Positions 46,106 to 56,850 of a stretch of 64,000 nt of DNA are shown in pieces. The notes beneath the pieces were generated by a model. The model was not told the DNA's origin, ran no database searches, and saw only the letters and a program-made list of their open reading frames with translations. The stretch is taken from contig NZ_JAOTIS010000012.1 in assembly GCF_025628935.1 (NCBI RefSeq), positions 1-64,000 of the forward strand, in the 5' to 3' direction. Source of the DNA: Macrococcus capreoli. GTDB taxonomy: Bacteria; Bacillota; Bacilli; Staphylococcales; Staphylococcaceae. Every line of letters starts with the position of its first letter. Within the stretch, counting starts at the first letter, position 1. Position numbers and translations under genes: made by a program.

Positions 46106-49100
46106 CTACATTTGATTCATATTAAATGTCATGCTTTCAATTACTTCAATTAATGCACGCGCTGTGTCTAATGATGTTAAACATGGTACACCATTATCAA
46201 CAGAATCTCGGCGTATCTGGAAGCCATCACGTTCTGTTTGTTTACCATTTGTCATTGTATTGATGACAATTTGGACATGTCCATTTTGAATCACATCTAA
46301 TAAACTGAATTCTGTACCGATTTTACTTACTTCAACAACTGGAATGTTATTATCTTGTAATAACTTTGCTGTACCGCTTGTCGCCATAATACGATAACCA
46401 ATTTCGTGTAATCGACGTGCTAAACCTAATGCTTCCTGTTTATCTTTGTCCGCTACAGTAATTAATGCTGTACCGTGATCCTTCACTTGTAATCCACTTG
46501 CTACTAAACCTTTGTATAGTGCTTTCTCTAACGTTAAATCTTTACCCATGACTTCTCCAGTTGATTTCATTTCTGGTCCTAAAGTAATGTCGACATTTTT
46601 AAGTTTAGAGAAACTGAATACTGGTGCTTTTACGAAGACACCTTCTTTAAATGGTACTAAACCTTCTTTGTAACCTTTATCAAGTAATGATTCCCCAAGA
46701 ATACCTTTCATCGCGATGTTTGCCATCGGTACTTCAGTAATCTTACTTAAGAACGGCACGGTACGTGATGCACGTGGATTCACTTCTAATACGTATACTT
46801 CTTCATCTGCAATAACAAACTGGATGTTCAGTAAGCCGACAATTTCTAATCCATGTGCTAAGCGTGTTGTGTAGTCGACTAATGTATCGATTTGTTTTTC
46901 AGTTAATGTTTGTGGTGGGTATACCGCAATTGAGTCGCCAGAATGAACCCCAGCGCGTTCGATATGTTCCATAATCCCTGGAATAACAACCGTCTTACCA
47001 TCACAAATTGCATCAACTTCAATCTCTTTCCCTGTTAAATAACGGTCAATTAATACTGGATGTTCCGGGCTTGCTTTAACTGCACGGTTCATATAATCAA
47101 CAAGCTCTGATTCGTTATATACAATTTCCATCGCGCGACCACCGAGTACATATGAAGGTCGCACAAGTACCGGATAACCGATAAAGTTTGCATTATCGAC
47201 CGCTTCTTCAACTGATGTAGCTGTCTTCCCTAATGGTTGTGGAATGTCAATGCGTTGCATCAAAGCTTCGAATTCTTTACGGTCTTCAGCGCGGTCTAAG
47301 TTCTCAAGTGTTGTACCTAATACTTTCACACCGTATTTCGTTAATTTCTCTGCTAAATTAATTGCCGTTTGACCACCAAACTGTACAACCACACCTTCAG
47401 GTTGCTCTAGGTTGATGATGTTCATTACATCTTCTTCAGTCAATGGCTCAAAGTATAATTTATCTGATATCGAGAAATCTGTTGAAACCGTTTCAGGGTT
47501 ATTGTTAATAATGATTGCTTCATAACCCATTTCACGTATTGCCCACACGGCATGTACAGTCGCGTAATCAAACTCAACACCTTGTCCGATACGAATTGGT
47601 CCTGATCCTAAGACGATGACTTTCTTTTTATCACTCACAATCGATTCATTCTCAGATTCATATGTGCCATAGAAATAAGGTGTATTCGATTCAAATTCTG
47701 AGGCACACGTATCTACCATCTTGAATACTGGATTAATATGGTTTGCCTGGCGTAAATCATATACTTCACGCTCTGTCATATTCCAGCGGTGAGCAATAAC
47801 ACGGTCACTGAAGCCATATTTTTTCGCCCATTCTAAACGATCAATATCACCGATGTGTTCTTTTAAATCATGTTCAATGTCGATAATATGCTTAAATTTA
47901 TTTAAGAAGAAGTAGTCAATCTTCGTCCATTCATGAATATCCTCTAAAGATACGCCGCGACGAATCGCTTCTCCGATAAAGAACAAACGTTCATCATCTT
48001 GCTCTTTGATACGTTTTTCAATGAAATCAAGTTCGAAGTTTTCACCGTTCGGTAAACCTAAGTGATGAACGCCGTATTCTAATGAACGAATGGCTTTAAG
48101 TAATGATTCTTCATACGTACGACCAATCGCCATAACTTCTCCTGTCGCTTTCATTTGTGTGCCGAGTACACGTTCACCTTTTTCAAATTTATCGAATGGG
48201 AAACGTGGAATCTTAGACACAACATAATCAAGTGCTGGTTCAAATGCTGCATAGCTCGTACCTGTAACAGGGTTTAACATTTCATCTAACGTTAAACCGA
48301 CAGCAATTTTTGCTGCTAGTTTTGCAATTGGATAACCTGTTGCCTTTGATGCGAGTGCTGATGAACGCGATACACGTGGGTTAACTTCGATAATATAATA
48401 ATTAAATGAATGCGGGTCTAATGCTAACTGCACGTTACATCCACCTTCGATTTTTAAGGCACGGATAATTCTTAATGATACGTCGCGTAACATATGGTAT
48501 TCTTTATCACTTAATGTTTGTGATGGCGCAACTACGATTGAATCTCCTGTGTGGATGCCAACCGGATCGATGTTTTCCATATTACATACAACGATGGCAT
48601 TATCATTTGAATCACGCATTACTTCGTATTCAATTTCTTTATAGCCTGCGATTGATTTTTCAATTAAACATTGTGTAACCGGTGAATATTTTAAACCGTT
48701 CGTCACGATTTCAATCAATTCCGCTTCATCGTGACAAATACCGCCACCAGTACCCCCCATCGTAAATGCAGGGCGGACAATGACCGGGTAACCGATTTCT
48801 GTAGCGAAATGAACAGCTTGTTCAACCGTATTAACGATATCACTTTCAGGTACCGGTACATCTAATTCATACATTAAACTTCTGAATAAATCTCTATCTT
48901 CTGCCTGATTGATTGACGATAACTCTGTTCCTAAAAGTTTGACGTTATTTTCTTTTAAGATGCCTGCTTCTTCTAGTTGCACAGCCATGTTTAATCCTGT
49001 TTGTCCACCTAATGTTGGAAGTAGCGCATCAGGCTGTTCTTTACGGATGATACGTGCTACGAAATCTAAAGTTAATGGCTCAATGTAAACTTTATCTGCG

Positions 49101-49279
49101 ATTTCTGTATCCGTCATAATTGTTGCTGGATTTGAGTTTACAAGAATGACTTTATAACCTTCTTCTTTTAAGGCTAGGCATGCTTGTGTGCCTGCGTAAT
49201 CAAATTCTGCTGCCTGTCCAATAATGATTGGACCTGAGCCGATTACAAGAATTGTTTTAATATCAGTACGTTTTGGCAT
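46106..49279 (-). CDS. carB: Carbamoyl-phosphate synthase large subunit
   Basis: The 1057-residue enzyme has two homologous ATP-grasp halves (about 1-400 and 550-935), an oligomerisation domain between them and a C-terminal regulatory MGS-like domain (about 935-1057). [19 protein letters not shown] and [18 protein letters not shown] open the halves. It makes carbamoyl phosphate for pyrimidine synthesis. Its ATG overlaps the carA stop by one base. Confidence 0.98.
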   Translation of the reverse strand: MPKRTDIKTILVIGSGPIIIGQAAEFDYAGTQACLALKEEGYKVILVNSNPATIMTDTEIADKVYIEPLTLDFVARIIRKEQPDALLPTLGGQTGLNMAVQLEEAGILKENNVKLLGTELSSINQAEDRDLFRSLMYELDVPVPESDIVNTVEQAVHFATEIGYPVIVRPAFTMGGTGGGICHDEAELIEIVTNGLKYSPVTQCLIEKSIAGYKEIEYEVMRDSNDNAIVVCNMENIDPVGIHTGDSIVVAPSQTLSDKEYHMLRDVSLRIIRALKIEGGCNVQLALDPHSFNYYIIEVNPRVSRSSALASKATGYPIAKLAAKIAVGLTLDEMLNPVTGTSYAAFEPALDYVVSKIPRFPFDKFEKGERVLGTQMKATGEVMAIGRTYEESLLKAIRSLEYGVHHLGLPNGENFELDFIEKRIKEQDDERLFFIGEAIRRGVSLEDIHEWTKIDYFFLNKFKHIIDIEHDLKEHIGDIDRLEWAKKYGFSDRVIAHRWNMTEREVYDLRQANHINPVFKMVDTCASEFESNTPYFYGTYESENESIVSDKKKVIVLGSGPIRIGQGVEFDYATVHAVWAIREMGYEAIIINNNPETVSTDFSISDKLYFEPLTEEDVMNIINLEQPEGVVVQFGGQTAINLAEKLTKYGVKVLGTTLENLDRAEDRKEFEALMQRIDIPQPLGKTATSVEEAVDNANFIGYPVLVRPSYVLGGRAMEIVYNESELVDYMNRAVKASPEHPVLIDRYLTGKEIEVDAICDGKTVVIPGIMEHIERAGVHSGDSIAVYPPQTLTEKQIDTLVDYTTRLAHGLEIVGLLNIQFVIADEEVYVLEVNPRASRTVPFLSKITEVPMANIAMKGILGESLLDKGYKEGLVPFKEGVFVKAPVFSFSKLKNVDITLGPEMKSTGEVMGKDLTLEKALYKGLVASGLQVKDHGTALITVADKDKQEALGLARRLHEIGYRIMATSGTAKLLQDNNIPVVEVSKIGTEFSLLDVIQNGHVQIVINTMTNGKQTERDGFQIRRDSVDNGVPCLTSLDTARALIEVIESMTFNMNQM

Positions 49280-50367
49280 TATTTCACACGCTCCTTAAAG
49301 TTAGTCATTAATGTAATAAAGTCATCAAATAAGTAGTTTGGATCATGAGGTCCAGGGGACGCTTCCGGATGATACTGTACAGAGAAAGCTGGTAATGATT
49401 TATGTTTAACACCTTCTACTGTGCCATCGTTTAAAGCAATATGTGTGATTTCTAAATCTGTATTAGCAATCGAATCAGCATCTACTGCATACCCATGGTT
49501 TTGTGATGTGATTTCAATCTTTCCAGTTGCTAAGTTTTTAACTGGATGGTTCGCACCGCGGTGACCGAATTTTAATTTAAATGTCGTTGCGCCACACGCT
49601 AAGCTGAACAATTGATGTCCTAAACAAATACCGAAGAATGGTACTTTACCGAGAATACCTTTAATCATTTCAATCCCTTCTGTAACAACTTCCGGATTCC
49701 CTGGGCCGTTTGATAACATAACGCCATCCGGCTGCACACGTAATATTTCTTCAGCAGTTGTCGTATAAGGCATTACTGTTACATCACAACCACGTAAGTT
49801 TAATTCACGGACGATGTTTTCTTTTTTACCGAAGTCGATTAGTACGACGCGTAAGTCACTGCCCGTTGAAATATATGGTGTTTTCGTTGACACTTGTGCA
49901 ACTTCATCTGTAGGTAGTTCCGTTGTTTTTAAACTTTCAATTGTAGCATCAATTTTTGATGCGTCATTAATCATTGCAGCGCGTAACACCCCATGTTCAC
50001 GAATGATTCGTGTCAATTGACGTGTATCTACACCATCAATCCCGGGTACCTCGTAACTTTTTAATGTTTCATCTAATGTTGCTGTATTTCTAAAGTTACT
50101 TGGGTAGTCACATAATTCTCGAATCACCATCCCTTTTAATGATGGGTTTAATGTTTCAAAGTCGTCTCTGTTAATCCCGTAGTTACCGATTAAAGGATAA
50201 GTGAACGTGATGATTTGTCCTGTATATGATGGATCAGATAACGTTTCCTGATAACCTGTCATTGCTGTATTAAAGACGATTTCACCGACAACTTCTTTAT
50301 CACTTCCGAATGCATAACCGTTAAATACCGTTCCATCTTCTAATACTAAATATTTTTTATTACGCAT
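49279..50367 (-). CDS. carA: Carbamoyl-phosphate synthase small (glutaminase) subunit
   Basis: The 362-residue subunit supplies ammonia to CarB. The class I amidotransferase nucleophile Cys lies in [10 protein letters not shown] (about 240), and the His/Glu pair in [12 protein letters not shown]. The start is ATG 50365-50367 ([12 protein letters not shown]), because AGGGGG lies directly upstream. It overlaps pyrC by eight bases. Confidence 0.97.
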   Translation of the reverse strand: MRNKKYLVLEDGTVFNGYAFGSDKEVVGEIVFNTAMTGYQETLSDPSYTGQIITFTYPLIGNYGINRDDFETLNPSLKGMVIRELCDYPSNFRNTATLDETLKSYEVPGIDGVDTRQLTRIIREHGVLRAAMINDASKIDATIESLKTTELPTDEVAQVSTKTPYISTGSDLRVVLIDFGKKENIVRELNLRGCDVTVMPYTTTAEEILRVQPDGVMLSNGPGNPEVVTEGIEMIKGILGKVPFFGICLGHQLFSLACGATTFKLKFGHRGANHPVKNLATGKIEITSQNHGYAVDADSIANTDLEITHIALNDGTVEGVKHKSLPAFSVQYHPEASPGPHDPNYLFDDFITLMTNFKERVK

Positions 50368-51643
50368 GATGTGCCCCCTCATAAACTAGTTGTCCTTCAA
50401 CAAATGTTTTTGTAACGTTACCGAATACTTTTTCTCCGATAAATGGTGTGTTGCTTGATTTTGATAAGAAATCTTCTGCTTTAATTTCATATGCTTCATC
50501 TAAATCAATGACTGTAATATCAGCGATGCTGCCAACTGCTAAAGGTTTTCCGTATGGTAAGTTGAACACTTCTCCCGGTTTAACCGCTAAATAATCGATC
50601 AGTTGTTGTAATGTCCAGTCACCGTTTTTAACGAACTTTGTGTAAAGTAAAGGGAATGTAGTTTCGCTTCCTACAATACCAAATGGTGCTTTCGTCATCG
50701 GTTGTGCTTTCTCATCCGCTGCATGTGGTGCATGGTCTGTGGCAATAAAATCAATTGTGCCATCAAGTAAAGCTTCAATTAAGGCTTCGTGATCCTCTTT
50801 TGCTCGTAACGGTGGATTCATCTTCAGAATCGCATCGTCTTTAGTAATTACTTCTTCATTTAATAATAAGTGGTGTGGTGTAACTTCTGCAGTGACGCGG
50901 ATGCCAGCACGTTTCGCATCACGAATCACTCGAACACTTTCTTTACTTGATACATGACATACATGGTAATGACAACCTGCTGCTTCAGCAAGTAGCACGT
51001 CACGCGCAATCTGAACCGCTTCACATATTGAAGGAATGCCAGGAATATTAAGTGATTTACTTACTTTTCCTTCATGCATTGCACCACCGTAAATCAATGA
51101 GTTATCTTCACAGTGTGCCACAATTGCCATATCAAGCGCTGCTGCTTGTTGCATTGCTTCGTACATAACTGAAGCGGTTTGAACCCCGACACCGTCATCC
51201 GTAAATGCAAATGCACCGTGTTCTTTTAAAGCTTTAAAATCAACCAGTTCTTCACCTTTTTGTCGAATTGATATTGAAGCGTACGGTAACACACGTACTT
51301 TCGCATTCTTCTCAATTGAAGCATTTAATGCGTCTAAATGTTCAACTGTATCAGGTACTGGACGCGTGTTCGGCATCGGACAAACAGTGGTGAAACCGCC
51401 ACGTGCAGCCGCTTGAGTTCCTGTCTCGATTGTTTCCTTATGTTCTCCACCTGGCTCACGCAGATGTACATGGACATCGACAAACCCTTGTGATACAAAT
51501 TGACCGTTTAAGTCGATGATTTCAGAGTTATAAACATTTAATCTTTCACCGATTTCAGTGATTTTTCCATCTTCAATACGAATATCTCGTGCAGTTAGTT
51601 CCCCGTTGATTAAAATTTTTCCGCCTCTAAGTAATGTTGACAT
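50360..51643 (-). CDS. pyrC: Dihydroorotase
   Basis: It cyclises carbamoyl aspartate to dihydroorotate. The 427-residue class I amidohydrolase has the metal motif [10 protein letters not shown] (about 56-65), HCEDN and HVCHVSS, and FIATDHAPH near residue 304. The start at 51643 follows AAAGGAG; the GTG nine bases earlier is too close to it. Confidence 0.97.
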   Translation of the reverse strand: MSTLLRGGKILINGELTARDIRIEDGKITEIGERLNVYNSEIIDLNGQFVSQGFVDVHVHLREPGGEHKETIETGTQAAARGGFTTVCPMPNTRPVPDTVEHLDALNASIEKNAKVRVLPYASISIRQKGEELVDFKALKEHGAFAFTDDGVGVQTASVMYEAMQQAAALDMAIVAHCEDNSLIYGGAMHEGKVSKSLNIPGIPSICEAVQIARDVLLAEAAGCHYHVCHVSSKESVRVIRDAKRAGIRVTAEVTPHHLLLNEEVITKDDAILKMNPPLRAKEDHEALIEALLDGTIDFIATDHAPHAADEKAQPMTKAPFGIVGSETTFPLLYTKFVKNGDWTLQQLIDYLAVKPGEVFNLPYGKPLAVGSIADITVIDLDEAYEIKAEDFLSKSSNTPFIGEKVFGNVTKTFVEGQLVYEGAHHA

Positions 51644-51657
51644 TGTGTGCACTCCTT

Positions 51658-52557
<900 letters not shown>

Positions 52558-53874
52558 TTAGTAGTCTTCATGTGTTTTTGAAGCTGGTAAAAATGCATTT
52601 AATAAAATACCTGATAATGCTGCTAAAGCCATACCCTCAATGTTTAAATTAATTTGTCCTACAGTAAAGTCCAGATGCGCTTTACCGATACCTAATACTA
52701 AGATGACAGATGCAATAACTAAGTTACGTTTATCTCCAAAATCAACTTTAGATTCTACTAACATGCGTAAACCACTTGATGCAATGATTCCAAATAGTAA
52801 GATGGATACGCCACCCATTACAGGCGTTGGAATACTTGATACGAGTGCTGTAAACTTCCCAACAAATCCTAAAATTAATGCAAGAACTGCAGCCCCACCG
52901 ATTACCCACACACTATAAATTCTTGTAATGGCAAGTACGCCGATATTCTCACCGTACGTTGTGCTTGGTGGTCCACCGATGATTGATGCAAGCATTGTTG
53001 ATACCCCGTCACCGATTAAGCTTCGGTGTAAACCAGGATCTTTAAAGAAGTTTCTACCTACTATTTTATTGATTACAACTTGGTGACCGATATGTTCACT
53101 GACTGTTACGAATACGATTGGCACCATGATCATGATGAGCATCCAGTCAAATGACGGCGTATAGCTGACAAAAGGTACATGAACATCTGGTAACTGTAAC
53201 CACTTTGCTTTTTGAATGCCTGAGAAATCAACGATACCTGCAATGACAGCTGAAATGTATCCGACGATGATACCCATAAGAACAGGAATGATTGATAAGA
53301 AACCTTTTGCTATGACTGAGAAGATGATAACTGTAAGTAAAGTAATGCTTGCGACGATAATATACTTTCCATTATATCCAGTCATTTTGGCGCTATTGGT
53401 ATACATCGCCATGTTCACAGCAACCGGCGCTAATCCTAAACCGATGACCATGATGACAGGGCCTACAACGACTGGTGGTAATAATTTAAGCAGCCAGTTC
53501 GTTCCAACAATCTTAATGATTAATCCGATGATGACATACATTAATCCACTCATGAAAAGTGCCATTAACATTTCACCAAGACTGTGTGATTTTAATCCGA
53601 CAATAATCGGTGTAATAAACGCAAAGCTCGATCCTAAATATGCAGGTATCTTACCTTTCGTGATTAAGATATACAGTAATGTGCCCAGTCCTGAAGCGAT
53701 TAACGCCGCAGATACCGGTAATTTTGTTAAGAATGGTACGAGTACAGTTGCCCCAAACATTGCAAATAAATGCTGTGAACTTAGTAATAACCATTCACTT
53801 GCTTTCGGTTTCTCATGTACGTCTAGAATCGGTTCGACCGTACGTTCGTAAATTTCTTCATTTTCATTTTTCAT
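52558..53874 (-). CDS. pyrP: Uracil permease
   Basis: The 438-residue nucleobase:cation symporter-2 protein imports uracil. It has about 12-14 membrane segments, SSQHLFAMFGATVLVP near the N-terminus, the TVSEHIGHQ motif and GGPPSTTYGENIGVLAIT. GGAGG precedes two ATGs (53880 and 53874); upstream codons in this frame lie in the attenuator terminator and are not translated sensibly. Between pyrR and pyrB. Confidence 0.95.
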   Translation of the reverse strand: MKNENEEIYERTVEPILDVHEKPKASEWLLLSSQHLFAMFGATVLVPFLTKLPVSAALIASGLGTLLYILITKGKIPAYLGSSFAFITPIIVGLKSHSLGEMLMALFMSGLMYVIIGLIIKIVGTNWLLKLLPPVVVGPVIMVIGLGLAPVAVNMAMYTNSAKMTGYNGKYIIVASITLLTVIIFSVIAKGFLSIIPVLMGIIVGYISAVIAGIVDFSGIQKAKWLQLPDVHVPFVSYTPSFDWMLIMIMVPIVFVTVSEHIGHQVVINKIVGRNFFKDPGLHRSLIGDGVSTMLASIIGGPPSTTYGENIGVLAITRIYSVWVIGGAAVLALILGFVGKFTALVSSIPTPVMGGVSILLFGIIASSGLRMLVESKVDFGDKRNLVIASVILVLGIGKAHLDFTVGQINLNIEGMALAALSGILLNAFLPASKTHEDY

Positions 53875-53886
53875 TGTCATTTTCCT

Positions 53887-53976
53887 CCATAAAAAAAAGT
53901 CTCTTTGCACATGCAAAGAGACTTAAGTGTCCTACTTACTCACTTAAACCCTTTGCAGGTGTCTCGCACCAACTTA
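53887..53976 (-). promoter_or_regulatory. Attenuator between pyrR and pyrP
   Basis: The minus-strand terminator AAGTCTCTTTGC / GCAAAGAGACTT is followed by eight T. Upstream CCTGCAAAGG can pair with the CTTTGCA of that stem, giving an antiterminator, and GGTG-CGAGA-CACC forms the competing upstream hairpin expected to bind PyrR. It resembles the Bacillus pyr attenuators but with a diverged PyrR loop. Confidence 0.75.
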
Positions 53977-53982
53977 AAAGAG

Positions 53983-54507
53983 TTATTTAATATATACTTG
54001 TGTTCGCTCGTCAACTTCATCGAGTAATACGATGACTTCTTCAGATGTCGCAGTCGGGATATTCTTCCCAATAAAGTCCGCACGAATCGGTAATTCACGA
54101 TGCCCACGATCAACGAGTGTCGCTAAACTAATACGTTTCGGACGCACATGATCTAATATTGCATCTAAAGAAGCACGCACCGTTCTACCTGTATAAAGCA
54201 CATCATCAACAATAACGACATGTTTATTGTTCATATCCGTGTCAATTTCATATGCTATGACATCTGAACTAATACGATCCGTCATATCATCACGATAATG
54301 CGTCACATCTAATATACCCGTCGGCACTTTCACACCATCGATGCGCTCTATTTTAGCTTGTATACGGTTCGCAAGATAAATACCACGCGTTCGTATGCCA
54401 AGTAACACTAAATTGTCGACACCTTTGTTGTTTTCTAGGATTTCGTGAGCAATACGTGTTAAAGTACGATCGACTGCTTTGTCATCTAATACGATTCTTT
54501 TATCCAC
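53983..54507 (-). CDS. pyrR: Bifunctional pyr operon attenuator protein / uracil phosphoribosyltransferase
   Basis: PyrR binds pyr mRNA when UMP is high and promotes termination; it also has uracil phosphoribosyltransferase activity. The 174-residue protein has the PRPP motif [18 protein letters not shown] (about 93-110) and [12 protein letters not shown] near residue 38. It heads the operon and is flanked by two attenuators. Confidence 0.97.
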   Translation of the reverse strand: MDKRIVLDDKAVDRTLTRIAHEILENNKGVDNLVLLGIRTRGIYLANRIQAKIERIDGVKVPTGILDVTHYRDDMTDRISSDVIAYEIDTDMNNKHVVIVDDVLYTGRTVRASLDAILDHVRPKRISLATLVDRGHRELPIRADFIGKNIPTATSEEVIVLLDEVDERTQVYIK

Positions 54508-54519
54508 ATTAATTCCTCC

Positions 54520-54600
54520 TCAAAAAAATCCCCACGTCAAATAGACGTGAGGATTCCTCGACGCCTTTTAAGCCTCTCTGGACTTATTTAAAAGCATTAA
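54520..54600 (-). promoter_or_regulatory. PyrR-binding attenuator in the pyrR leader
   Basis: Minus-strand reading gives the classical anti-antiterminator AGTCCAGAGAGGCT (54584-54571). It is followed by the terminator stem AATCCTCACGTC / GACGTGGGGATT (54527-54555) and seven T. This matches the conserved PyrR-binding loop of the Bacillus subtilis pyr mRNA. Confidence 0.92.
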
Positions 54601-54620
54601 CGTGTGATTTATTTAATATA

Positions 54621-54648
54621 ATAATAGCATTCTTAAATTCATTGTCAA
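54621..54648 (-). promoter_or_regulatory. Promoter of the pyr operon
   Basis: On the minus strand TTGACA (54648-54643) and TATTAT (54626-54621) are 16 bases apart, just upstream of the PyrR leader. Confidence 0.8.
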
Positions 54649-54669
54649 CTCACAATGAAAAATTACATA

Positions 54670-55578
54670 TTATTTTCTCAGCTTCGTTAATATTTCTTCA
54701 AAGTATTCAGGTAGTGGTGCAGTACGCTCAATGTATTCACCTGTTACAGGATGTTCGAAGCCTAATACTCCAGCGTGTAATGCCTGACCACCGATATCCA
54801 TCGTTTTCTTTGGACCATATTTTGGATCTCCAACTAACGGGAATCCGATATGTTTCATATGGACACGAATTTGGTGTGTACGACCTGTTTCTAATACACA
54901 TTCAACAAGTGTGTATTTATCAAATGTTTCAATCACATTAAAATGCGTTACCGCTTGTTTACCATTATCAACGATAGCCATTTCCTGACGGTCACGTACA
55001 TTACGACCAATCGGTGCGTCTATTGTACCAAATTCATGTGGAATAATGCCATGAACTAAAGCTGTATATTTACGAGTCACAGATTTATCAACCAATTGCT
55101 CCACTAATCCACGATGTGCGATGTCGTTTTTCGCAATCATTAGTAATCCTGACGTATCTTTATCGATTCGGTGAACGATACCTGGACGGATTTCTCCGTT
55201 AATACCAGATAAATCTTTTATCGCATACATTAAACCGTTAACAAGTGTGCCGTTTGGATGACCAGGTGCCGGATGAACGACCATGCCCTTAGGTTTGTAT
55301 ACAATTGCTACATCTTTATCTTCATAATAAATCTCAATACCTAAATCTTCAGCCTGTAAATCAATTTCTTCTACTGGCTTTTCAGTTACAATGATTTCAT
55401 CATCTAAACGTAATTTGTAATTCGCTTTAACTGGTTTACCGTTAACCAGTACAAGACCAAGTTTAATCCAGTCCTGAATTTGGTTACGTGACCAGTCATC
55501 ATTTGAATCTGTTAAATATTTATCAATACGTGCGCCAACTTCTTCTGCTTCAATTAAAAAATTATATGTTTCTTCCAT
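54670..55578 (-). CDS. rluD: 23S rRNA pseudouridine synthase, RluD type
   Basis: The 302-residue protein has an N-terminal S4 domain (about 12-75) and a catalytic domain with the Asp nucleophile in HRIDKDTSGLLM (about 138-149). It modifies helix 69 uridines of 23S rRNA in the RluD family; the precise target here is inferred. The start at 55578 has AGAGGAG; a longer frame would begin deep inside lspA. It overlaps lspA by 17 bases. Confidence 0.93.
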   Translation of the reverse strand: MEETYNFLIEAEEVGARIDKYLTDSNDDWSRNQIQDWIKLGLVLVNGKPVKANYKLRLDDEIIVTEKPVEEIDLQAEDLGIEIYYEDKDVAIVYKPKGMVVHPAPGHPNGTLVNGLMYAIKDLSGINGEIRPGIVHRIDKDTSGLLMIAKNDIAHRGLVEQLVDKSVTRKYTALVHGIIPHEFGTIDAPIGRNVRDRQEMAIVDNGKQAVTHFNVIETFDKYTLVECVLETGRTHQIRVHMKHIGFPLVGDPKYGPKKTMDIGGQALHAGVLGFEHPVTGEYIERTAPLPEYFEEILTKLRK

Positions 55579-56056
55579 TTCGTTTCTCCTCTTTCTGGTT
55601 AAATAGCATATCATAGAGTAAAACGATAACACCGATTGTTAAGCAACTATCCGCTATATTAAAAATCGGAAAATCATAATTGATGATTTTTGTATCAATA
55701 AAATCTACAACATTTCCTCTCATAATACGATCAATAAAATTACCGATTGCACCTGCAAAAATTAACGTTAAACCAAGTTGCATAACCGGATTGAACGCAG
55801 CTTCTTTATAATAAAAGAAAGCAATGGCAAGTAAGACCACTACGGTAATAATATAGAAAAACGTCATCTGATTTTGTAACATTCCCCATGCAGCACCATG
55901 GTTTCTGTGTGATGTAATTTCTAATATATCACCGATGACAGGGACACTATCACCAACATTCATCGTCTTTACAATAATATACTTTGTCAATTGATCCATC
56001 GCGATGAAAAATATCGCAAGAATTGACATCATCGTCAAGTTATATCGCTTATTCAT
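55562..56056 (-). CDS. lspA: Lipoprotein signal peptidase (signal peptidase II)
   Basis: It cleaves prolipoproteins after diacylglyceryl transfer. The 164-residue membrane aspartyl protease has four helices and the two catalytic Asp motifs: GNFIDRIMRGNVVDFID (about 113-129) and FNIADSCLTIG (about 139-149). NHGAAWGML is also conserved. The gene is followed by rluD with overlap, and the tandem hairpin repeat lies upstream of its promoter region. Confidence 0.95.
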   Translation of the reverse strand: MNKRYNLTMMSILAIFFIAMDQLTKYIIVKTMNVGDSVPVIGDILEITSHRNHGAAWGMLQNQMTFFYIITVVVLLAIAFFYYKEAAFNPVMQLGLTLIFAGAIGNFIDRIMRGNVVDFIDTKIINYDFPIFNIADSCLTIGVIVLLYDMLFNQKEEKRNGRNI

Positions 56057-56220
56057 AATTTCACTCCAATCTATAGTATTTTAACACATTTTTATGTGTA
56101 CGTCTGTTTTTGGGTGATAAATTGCATTTTGTTTACATAACATATTTATAGTATATCATTATCTAGCATTATATATCTTTTGGTCCTAGCTAAGATTGCT
56201 TTTAATCATTAAAACGCCTC

Positions 56221-56708
56221 GAGCTAGCGATATTTATCGTTTGTCGCTAGCTCAATATACTTTTTAACTTATTTTTATTCCGAGCTAGCGATGTTTACCG
56301 TTTGTCGCTAGCTCAATATACTTTTTAACTTATTTTTATTCCGAGCTAGCGATATTTATCGTTTGTCGCTAGCTCAATATACTTTTTATCTTATTTTTAT
56401 TCCGAGCTAGCGATATTTACCGTTTGTCGCTAGCTCAATATACTTTTTTATTTATTTTTGTTCTGAGCTAGCGATATTTACCGTTTGTCGCTAGCTCAAT
56501 ATACTTTTTAACTTATTTTTATTCCGAGCTAGCGATATTTATCGTTTGTCGCTAGCTCAATATACTTTTTAACTTATTTTTATTCCGAGCTAGCGATATT
56601 TACCGTTTGTCGCTAGCTCAATATACTTTTTAACTTATTTTTATTCCGAGCTAGCGATATTTACCGTTTGTCGCTAGCTCAATATACTTTTTAATTTATT
56701 TTTATTCC
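56221..56708. repeat. Eight-copy tandem array of a 61-base hairpin repeat
   Basis: Eight units start at 56221, 56282, 56343, 56404, 56465, 56526, 56587 and 56648, all exactly 61 bases apart. Each has GAGCTAGCGA, a 13-base loop, TCGCTAGCTC (a perfect 10-base stem) and a 28-base AT-rich linker (AATATACTTTTT then TTATTTTTATTCC-like). The stem is invariant in all copies; the loop varies (TATTTATCG, TATTTACCG, TGTTTACCG) and so do a few linker bases. A truncated ninth copy starts at 56709. No coding frame runs through it. Confidence 0.97.
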
Positions 56709-56772
56709 GAGCTAGCGATATCCAATATTTATCGCAAGCAAACGGTGATTGCGATATCCATCTTTATCGCAA
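56709..56772. repeat. Degenerate ninth copy and two related hairpins
   Basis: The ninth GAGCTAGCGATA lacks its right arm. It runs into GCGATA / TATCGC (56715-56735) and then TTGCGATA / TATCGCAA (56749-56772), which share the GCGATA...TATCGC core of the array loops. This looks like an older or alternative form of the repeat. Confidence 0.7.
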
Positions 56773-56805
56773 CCCTCTCATCATTTGCTCGACTTTTTAC
56801 AACCA

Positions 56806-56840
56806 TAAAAAAACCGAATGTACATATCAGTACATCCGGC
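56806..56840 (-). terminator. ileS terminator
   Basis: The minus-strand stem CCGGATGTAC / GTACATTCGG is followed by seven T. Confidence 0.9.
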
Positions 56841-56850
56841 TCTAAATTAT

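Noticed and set aside
53216-53851. 211-codon plus-strand frame opposite pyrP
   Set aside because: Long only because it mirrors the hydrophobic codons of the permease gene; no ribosome site and no protein-like features.
56221-56708. Tandem repeat considered as a CRISPR array
   Set aside because: Units are contiguous with a near-constant linker and no unique spacers, and no cas gene is in the window.
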